DNA of 54,929 bases. Source: SAR86 cluster bacterium REDSEA-S09_B4. GTDB lineage: Bacteria; Pseudomonadota; Gammaproteobacteria; Magnimaribacterales; Magnimaribacteraceae. Below, piece after piece: positions 53,926 to 54,929 of this stretch. The notes beneath the pieces were generated by a model, which was given only the letters and a program-made list of their open reading frames with translations, was not told the origin of the DNA and made no database searches. Both the position numbers and the translations under genes were made by a program. Position 1 is the first letter of the stretch. Each line of letters starts with the position of its first letter. Where the stretch lies: contig LUQU01000005.1 in NCBI GenBank assembly GCA_001628005.1, positions 1-54,929 on the forward strand. Reading direction: 5' to 3'.

Positions 53926-54929
53926 ATGGCACAACTCCTAAAAAAATTCTTAAGGTTTTTCCTTTCTGAGAAGTCTACTTCTGAATTAATCCAATTCATA
54001 AAATTGGGGTTACCAATGTTCTTTTCTCAAGCTGCGTTATCTCTCATCGGTATAAATGCAGTAATCCAATCAGGAAACTACTCCAAAGATGTTCTGGCCG
54101 GGATTCTGACTGCTAATGCTATTTGGTTCCCTATCTTTCTCAGTCTTGGCGGTTTAATTTTTTTTGTTACCCCAATGGTTGCCCAGCTCTATGGAGCTAG
54201 AAAAGTAAGTGAGATAGGTCCGCTTGTTAGACAAGCCTATTGGCTGATGATTCCTATAATTTTAATTGGTATGACTGCTCTGTTTATTGTGCCTAATTTT
54301 CTCAGCATTATGGATATAGAAGATGAAATTATTTTTCATGCAAAAGAATACCTAGCTACTTTCACTTTTGCTATTCCTGCAATTTTGTTAATGCAACCAT
54401 TGAGGTCTTTGAGTGAAGGCATAAAAAGACCAATTCCAATCACATTAACTAATACATTAATTCTAGTTCTAGCTATTCTGGGTAACTACGCTTTTATATA
54501 TGGAAACTGGGGTTTTCCTGAAATGGGTGCTAGAGGCTCTGGACTTTCTGCCATCATAGGTACTTGGACCTCATTAATTGTCCTTACTCTTTACATAAAG
54601 TTCAGAAAAGAGATTTATGCCCCTACAGAGTTTTTTAAGAGGTTTGAGCTGCCTTCATTAAAAGTGATAAAAGAAATCCTCAGAGGCGGTCTGCCGATGG
54701 GTATATCTAATTTCATAGAATTAAGTATGTTTAGCGGAGCAACATTGATTCTCGGCAGGCTAGGAGCTGATGTAGTAGCCGCCCATGGGATTGCAATAAA
54801 TATTGGTGGTTTTTTATTTATGGTGCCTCTTAGTATTGGAATGGCAGCTTCTGTAATAGTAGGAAATAAGATCGGAGAAAAGAATCTTGTCGGAGCAAGA
54901 TACAGTTCATTCTACTCTCTCAAGTTTGG
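53926..54929 (+). CDS. MATE family efflux transporter (3' end outside window)
   Basis: The plus strand is open from ATG 53926 to the right edge (334 codons). The product matches the MATE/NorM fold: LGLPMFFSQAALSLIGINAV-like first helix, FLSLGGLIFFVTPMVAQLYGA, the PLRSLSEGIKRP loop, GARGSGLSAIIGTW closing the first half, and GLPMGISNFIELSMF opening the second. Such proteins export cationic compounds using Na+ or H+. A TAG lies in frame four codons upstream, fixing the earliest start. There is no Shine-Dalgarno, and the promoter must lie inside the disrupted acyltransferase gene. Confidence 0.92.
   Translation, partial: MAQLLKKFLRFFLSEKSTSELIQFIKLGLPMFFSQAALSLIGINAVIQSGNYSKDVLAGILTANAIWFPIFLSLGGLIFFVTPMVAQLYGARKVSEIGPLVRQAYWLMIPIILIGMTALFIVPNFLSIMDIEDEIIFHAKEYLATFTFAIPAILLMQPLRSLSEGIKRPIPITLTNTLILVLAILGNYAFIYGNWGFPEMGARGSGLSAIIGTWTSLIVLTLYIKFRKEIYAPTEFFKRFELPSLKVIKEILRGGLPMGISNFIELSMFSGATLILGRLGADVVAAHGIAINIGGFLFMVPLSIGMAASVIVGNKIGEKNLVGARYSSFYSLKF

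Overview
The window looks like a piece of an AT-rich, gene-dense chromosome from a marine, oligotroph-like Gammaproteobacterium. Three conserved gene orders support this: rpsP-rimM-trmD-rplS leading into xerD-dsbC-hom-thrC-prfB-lysS; murJ-ribF-ileS-lspA-ispH; and groES-groEL beside fxsA. Low GC, very short intergenic gaps, a TonB-dependent receptor and many SDR, thiolase and desaturase genes suggest a SAR86-like lineage. That placement is inference, because the window has no rRNA gene. I see no tRNA, rRNA, CRISPR array, insertion sequence or prophage, and no gap above about 200 bp that lacks a gene.

Region 1 (1-7.5 kb) is accessory metabolism: a secreted amidohydrolase cut by the left edge, a Cys-rich envelope protein, a DUF805 membrane protein, a PmtA-like methyltransferase and a class-C beta-lactamase-fold hydrolase, all on the minus strand apart from one small plus-strand reading frame. 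A plus-strand pair follows: a D-aminoacylase-type amidohydrolase and an RraA/HMG-aldolase-like protein.

Region 2 (7.5-17.1 kb) is the most unusual part. It is a run of nine tightly packed minus-strand genes: SDR, FMN 2-hydroxyacid dehydrogenase, secreted parallel beta-helix protein, dihaem cytochrome c of the SO_2930 type, HlyD/MacA-like adaptor, LolD-like ATPase and three FtsX-type permeases. The beta-helix and dihaem protein are a recurrent pair of unknown function, here sitting upstream of a complete tripartite-type export cassette. The ATPase lacks the ABC signature (LSGGQ) segment through a clean in-frame deletion.

Region 3 (17.2-32.7 kb) holds central metabolism and information processing: a MalY/PatB aminotransferase, a thiolase-like protein, malate dehydrogenase, lysS, prfB (expressed by the classical +1 frameshift), thrC, hom, dsbC, xerD and the rplS-trmD-rimM-rpsP operon. 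A divergent CNNM/CorC and MscS pair follows. The S16 protein carries a long charged, repetitive C-terminal tail.

Region 4 (32.7-51.5 kb) holds transport, envelope and housekeeping genes: an SLC13/RCK permease, a Urate_ox_N membrane protein, groESL behind a good sigma-32 promoter, fxsA, AmpG, YajQ, a BtuB-like receptor with a PduO-type cobalamin adenosyltransferase, AmpD, a six-EF-hand secreted protein, ispH, lspA, ileS, ribF, murJ, msrB and a fatty-acid desaturase. AmpG with AmpD suggests muropeptide recycling, and the receptor with the adenosyltransferase suggests cobalamin salvage.

Region 5 (51.5-54.9 kb) has two secreted proteins of unknown function, each apparently built from two related halves. 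Next come a hexapeptide acyltransferase gene broken by an 11-bp tandem duplication and probably also a 1-nt deletion, and a MATE transporter cut by the right edge.
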